Shown piece after piece: positions 61,250 through 64,000 of a stretch of DNA of 64,000 bases. A program made the position numbers and the translations under genes. This DNA is from Gemmatimonadaceae bacterium (lineage in GTDB: Bacteria; Gemmatimonadota; Gemmatimonadetes; Gemmatimonadales; Gemmatimonadaceae): NCBI GenBank assembly GCA_024710705.1, contig JANJUF010000104.1:1-64000 (forward strand), in the 5' to 3' direction. How positions within the stretch are numbered: the stretch's first letter is position 1; the number at the start of each line of letters is the position of its first letter. Below the pieces are notes generated by a model. That model had not been told where the DNA came from, ran no database searches, and saw nothing but the letters and a program-made list of their open reading frames with translations.

Positions 61250-61288
61250 GACGGAAGACGGAAGACGGAAGGGGGGCTGCTTCCGTCT
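61250..61288 (-). repeat. GACGGAA tandem repeat and hairpin
   Basis: Three GACGGAA heptamers in tandem (61250-61270) run into a 9-bp hairpin (61263-61271 with 61280-61288). The arrangement matches that after citrate synthase at 11391. On the minus strand it lies between tsaD and lgt, so it could terminate tsaD or be a dispersed palindromic element. Confidence 0.6.
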
Positions 61289-61348
61289 AGTGTAACGCGG
61301 GAACCTCTTGATACACAGAGAGGATGACGGGTTCGGCCCTTTGGGGCG

Positions 61349-62389
61349 CTACCTGGCGACCAGGCCCGGGATGGGGCGGGAGGAGTGGGCGTTCAGGGTT
61401 GGGCCGTCTTGGCGGCCTTGCTCCAGGTGAAACAGGCCGGCAGCGGCGATCATGGCCGCATTGTCGGTGGCGAGGCGTGGGGTCGGGGCGAAGACCTCGG
61501 CGTTGAGCTCCGCTGCCGCTTCGCGCATGGCGGCGACCAAGGCGCCGTTGCAGGCGACGCCTCCGCCGAGCACGATGCGCCGACGGCCATGTGCCTGCGC
61601 CGCGCGCTTCGTCTTCGCCACTAAGGTATCTACCACGGCGTCCTGGAAGCTGCGGGCGATGTGGGACTTCTCCGCGTCGAGGTCCGTCGCGGCCTGGGTG
61701 GCCACCAGCACGGCCGTCTTGAGGCCGCTGAACGAGACGTCATAGTAGTCGGGGTCGCCGAGCCGTTGTCCGCCGTTGAGCATCGGACGCGTGAAGCGGT
61801 GGCGCTTGGGGTCGCCATCACGCGCGAGGGCTTCGAGGTGCCGGCCGCCAGGGTAGGGAAGGCCTAGCAGCTTCGCCGCCTTGTCAAACGCCTCGCCGGC
61901 CGCGTCGTCGCGGGTGCGGCCGAGGAGGCGATAGCGGCCCCAGGCCTCCACGTCCAGCAGCAGCGTGTGCCCGCCGGAGACGAGCAATGCGGCAAAGGGC
62001 GGCACGGCGTCCGGATGCTCCAGCGCGGTGGCGAAGAGATGCCCCTCCATGTGGTGCACGCCGACCACCGGCTTGCCGGTGGCGAAGGCCAGCGCCTTGG
62101 CGTAGCTCACCCCGACCAATAGCGCGCCGACAAGGCCGGGCGCGTGCGTCACCGCGATCGCATCCACCTCGGCGAGGGAGACTCCCGCCTCGGCGAGGGC
62201 GCGTTTCGTCACCGGGACGATGGCGGTGAGATGCTCGCGCGAGGCGATCTCCGGCACGACGCCGCCGAAGATCGCGTGGATGTCCTGCGATAGGATCACG
62301 AGCGAATCGAGCGTCGGTCGCGAGGACGGACCTCGCACCACTGCGGCCGAAGTCTCGTCGCAGGAGCTCTCGATCCCGAGGACGCGCAT
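61349..62389 (-). CDS. tsaD: tRNA N6-threonylcarbamoyladenosine transferase
   Basis: The 346-residue enzyme makes t6A37 in tRNAs reading ANN codons. It has the ASKHA fold with VLGIESSCDETSAAVV at the N-terminus, the metal site HHMEGHLFA, ALLVSGGHTLLL, GEAFDKAAKLLGLPYPGG and RRIVLGGGVACNGAL. Length is typical. It follows the YbbR-like gene by 2 nt on the minus strand, with tlpA and rpe upstream. Confidence 0.97.
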   Translation of the reverse strand: MRVLGIESSCDETSAAVVRGPSSRPTLDSLVILSQDIHAIFGGVVPEIASREHLTAIVPVTKRALAEAGVSLAEVDAIAVTHAPGLVGALLVGVSYAKALAFATGKPVVGVHHMEGHLFATALEHPDAVPPFAALLVSGGHTLLLDVEAWGRYRLLGRTRDDAAGEAFDKAAKLLGLPYPGGRHLEALARDGDPKRHRFTRPMLNGGQRLGDPDYYDVSFSGLKTAVLVATQAATDLDAEKSHIARSFQDAVVDTLVAKTKRAAQAHGRRRIVLGGGVACNGALVAAMREAAAELNAEVFAPTPRLATDNAAMIAAAGLFHLEQGRQDGPTLNAHSSRPIPGLVAR

Positions 62390-62391
62390 CG

Positions 62392-62820
62392 TCAGCGCTC
62401 GGCGGCGGGCGGCATCGGGCGGAAACGTAGCGTGAACACGTTCGGGCGCACTTCACGCGCCGTCGCCTCCACGCCGAGCGGAAACTCCACGTCGGCTGCG
62501 ACGAGCGTGACGCGCAGGCGCGCCGGCGTGCTCTCGTCGAATCGGCGCCGCACGATCGGCGGCTGGCTCCGCAGCTTGAGCAGCTCGCGCGTGCGGCCCG
62601 AAACCACCACCTGCACCGAGTCCGGCGCCCCGGCGGTGAGCTCGATGGCCCCGTCCATCACGGGGACGAAGCGGGCAGCCATCACCAGTTCGGTGGGCTC
62701 CTCGCCGCGCACGATGGCCCAGAGCAGCACCGCCAGCATCAGCGCCGCGATCTTCGTGGGGACGCGCTCCGTGAAGGCAGCCGCGAGCCGCCCGCGGCGC
62801 GGCGCGGGCACCGGGTTCAT
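62392..62820 (-). CDS. short YbbR-like domain protein
   Basis: The 142-residue protein has one N-terminal membrane helix (TKIAALMLAVLLWAIVRGEE) and a single beta-rich YbbR-like domain (FVPVMDGAIELTAGAPDSVQVVVSGRTRELLKL, then VTLVAADVEFPLGVEATAREVRPNVFTLRF). Ordinary YbbR/CdaR proteins have several repeats and are cut shorter here. Elsewhere CdaR regulates c-di-AMP cyclase, but no cyclase gene is beside it in this window. The ATG overlaps the tlpA stop. Confidence 0.75.
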   Translation of the reverse strand: MNPVPAPRRGRLAAAFTERVPTKIAALMLAVLLWAIVRGEEPTELVMAARFVPVMDGAIELTAGAPDSVQVVVSGRTRELLKLRSQPPIVRRRFDESTPARLRVTLVAADVEFPLGVEATAREVRPNVFTLRFRPMPPAAER

Positions 62821-63371
62821 CGCGGTGCCGGCTCCGCGAGCAGGCGCTCGAGGAAGGCCACGTTGGCCGGGCTCGCCCAGTCGTCTGCGCCGATCACGCG
62901 ACGGCGCACCTTGCCGTCGCGGCCGATGATGAACGTCTCCGGCACGCCGGTGGTCTGGTAGATGCGCTGGATGGAGCCTGGTGCGTCGTGCAGGATCTCG
63001 AAGCTGAGCTGCATCTCCTCCACGAATTCGTTGATGCGCGGTTCCATGCCCGACACATCCACGCTCACCGCGACGATGCGCAGGCCCTTCGGTCCCAACT
63101 GCTGCTCGAGTCGCTCCATCGACGGCATCTCGACGCGGCAGGGCCCGCACCAGGTGGCCCAGATGTTGAGCAGCACGACCTGGCCGCGATAATCGTCGAT
63201 GCCCTTCGGCGCCGCCCCCGGCGCCATCGGCAGCGCCGTGAAATCCGGCGCGTCGGAGCCGATTCGCAGCGGGAAGAGCTCGGCACCCAGCTGGGCCCGC
63301 GCCGACCACACGCCAAGTCCCAGCAGCGAGACCAGGGCGGCGATGATCACCCACTGGACCTTCGAGCTCAC
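62817..63371 (-). CDS. TlpA-family thiol:disulfide oxidoreductase
   Basis: The 184-residue protein starts at a GTG with an N-terminal signal anchor (VQWVIIAALVSLLGLGVWSARAQ). The thioredoxin fold carries the active site NIWATWCGPCRVEMPSM and the cis-Pro loop TGVPETFIIGRDG. It acts in the periplasm as a reductant, typically for cytochrome c maturation or other extracytoplasmic thiols. It is coupled to rpe and the YbbR gene by ATGA/GTGA overlaps. Confidence 0.93.
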   Translation of the reverse strand: MSSKVQWVIIAALVSLLGLGVWSARAQLGAELFPLRIGSDAPDFTALPMAPGAAPKGIDDYRGQVVLLNIWATWCGPCRVEMPSMERLEQQLGPKGLRIVAVSVDVSGMEPRINEFVEEMQLSFEILHDAPGSIQRIYQTTGVPETFIIGRDGKVRRRVIGADDWASPANVAFLERLLAEPAPR

Positions 63372-64000
63372 ACCCGCTCCGAGCAGAGGGCGCGCAGGGC
63401 CGCAATCTCGGCGCGCGGATCCTTGGCCGAGAAGATCGCATTGCCCGCCACGAAGGTATCGGCGCCGGCGCGCCAGCAGGCGGCGATGGTCTCGCGGGAG
63501 ATGCCGCCGTCAATCTCCAGCACCGCGTGCGAGCGGGCATCGTCCAACAACAGCCGCGCCCGCGCCACCTTCTCCACCGCGCCAGGAATGAACCGCTGCC
63601 CGCCGAAGCCCGGATTCACGCTCATGATGAGAAGCAGATCCAGATCAGCAGCCACTTCGCGCAGCGTCTCGAGCGAGGTGGACGGATTGAGCGTCGCCCC
63701 CGCCTTGGCGCCGAGCTCCTTGATGCGCATCACCTGGCGATGCAGGTGCGGCGCCGCCTCCACGTGGATCGTGATGGTGTCGGCGCCGGACTTCACGAAG
63801 CTCTCGAAGTACTTCTCCGGCTCCACCACCATCAGGTGACAGTCGAGCGGCAGCTTCGTGAGCTTCTTGCAGGTCTCAATCACCTTTGCGCCGAACGTGA
63901 GGTTGGGCACGAACACGCCGTCCATCACGTCCACGTGCAACCAATCGGCGCCGCCGGCCTCGAGCATCGCCAAATCCTCGGCGAGCTTGCCGAAGTCCGC
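63368..64000 (-). CDS. rpe: ribulose-phosphate 3-epimerase, N-terminus beyond window
   Basis: The visible 210 codons encode nearly all of a ribulose-5-phosphate 3-epimerase. Visible motifs are the start-proximal ADFGKLAEDLAMLEAGGADWLHVDVMDGVFVPNLTFG, then DCHLMVVEP, IMSVNPGFGGQRF and LEIDGGISRETI. Together they hold the metal His and Asp pairs and the phosphate loop. It links the oxidative and non-oxidative pentose phosphate branches. Only the first few residues (usually about 10) are missing. Its stop overlaps the tlpA start. Confidence 0.96.
   Translation of the reverse strand, partial: ADFGKLAEDLAMLEAGGADWLHVDVMDGVFVPNLTFGAKVIETCKKLTKLPLDCHLMVVEPEKYFESFVKSGADTITIHVEAAPHLHRQVMRIKELGAKAGATLNPSTSLETLREVAADLDLLLIMSVNPGFGGQRFIPGAVEKVARARLLLDDARSHAVLEIDGGISRETIAACWRAGADTFVAGNAIFSAKDPRAEIAALRALCSERV

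Overview
The window is GC-rich chromosomal DNA of a diderm bacterium, tightly packed with genes and without phage, insertion sequence, CRISPR, tRNA or rRNA signals that I can see. An outer membrane is implied by the Omp85/TamB pair, the TolC-RND system, the DUF5916 barrel and several lipoproteins. The protein set (DUF5916 barrel, ECF sigma factor followed by a membrane protein with a glycogen-binding domain, HRDVSPGN-type kinase, many Tat-exported enzymes) points by inference to Gemmatimonadota. No ribosomal marker is present to confirm that.

Left part (1-17700). After a cut-off minus-strand gene come a UPF0178 protein, a small membrane protein and YggT with a DUF167-like remnant. An ECF sigma operon (2005-4960) follows: sigma factor, single-pass protein with an outward CBM48-like domain, secreted helical protein, and a barrel-like protein with a second CBM48-like domain. 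Next are a Tat-exported PLP enzyme, an EVE protein, DoxX, a PLP decarboxylase, a TSUP permease, citrate synthase, a lipoprotein, an exported operon (SUMF1-like, Gfo/Idh/MocA, sugar-phosphate isomerase-like), ApbE, a short MutY and a nickel-type permease.

Middle (17697-40378). A TetR regulator is divergent from tolC, adaptor and RND pump genes, with two matching operators between them. Then come a VWA protein, a Ca/Na exchanger, an MFS carrier, a degenerate MoxR/chelatase-type ATPase, and a minus-strand run of glcD-glcE-glcF, an unusual HAD protein, ygfZ and a molybdopterin oxidoreductase. A primary-type sigma factor, aroB, a cobalamin adenosyltransferase and a Ser/Thr kinase follow.

Right part (40445-64000). 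Envelope and housekeeping genes: FNR, Omp85, TamB, a lipid kinase, an NtrC-like regulator without a GAFTGA loop, a zinc microprotein, a P1 peptidase, DUF6941, a DMT carrier, HAD, CYTH, an orphan, AcpS, a cytochrome c-FTR1 fusion, DUF2179, the DUF5916 barrel, Lgt, TsaD, a YbbR-like protein, TlpA and the start-truncated Rpe.

Two organising features stand out. Many genes overlap as ATGA, GTGA or CTAG. At least eight genes have a TAGNTT/TANNNT hexamer close before the start codon, six of them exactly 6 nt before it, as expected of leaderless promoters. In four of these the TAG is also the stop codon of the preceding gene.
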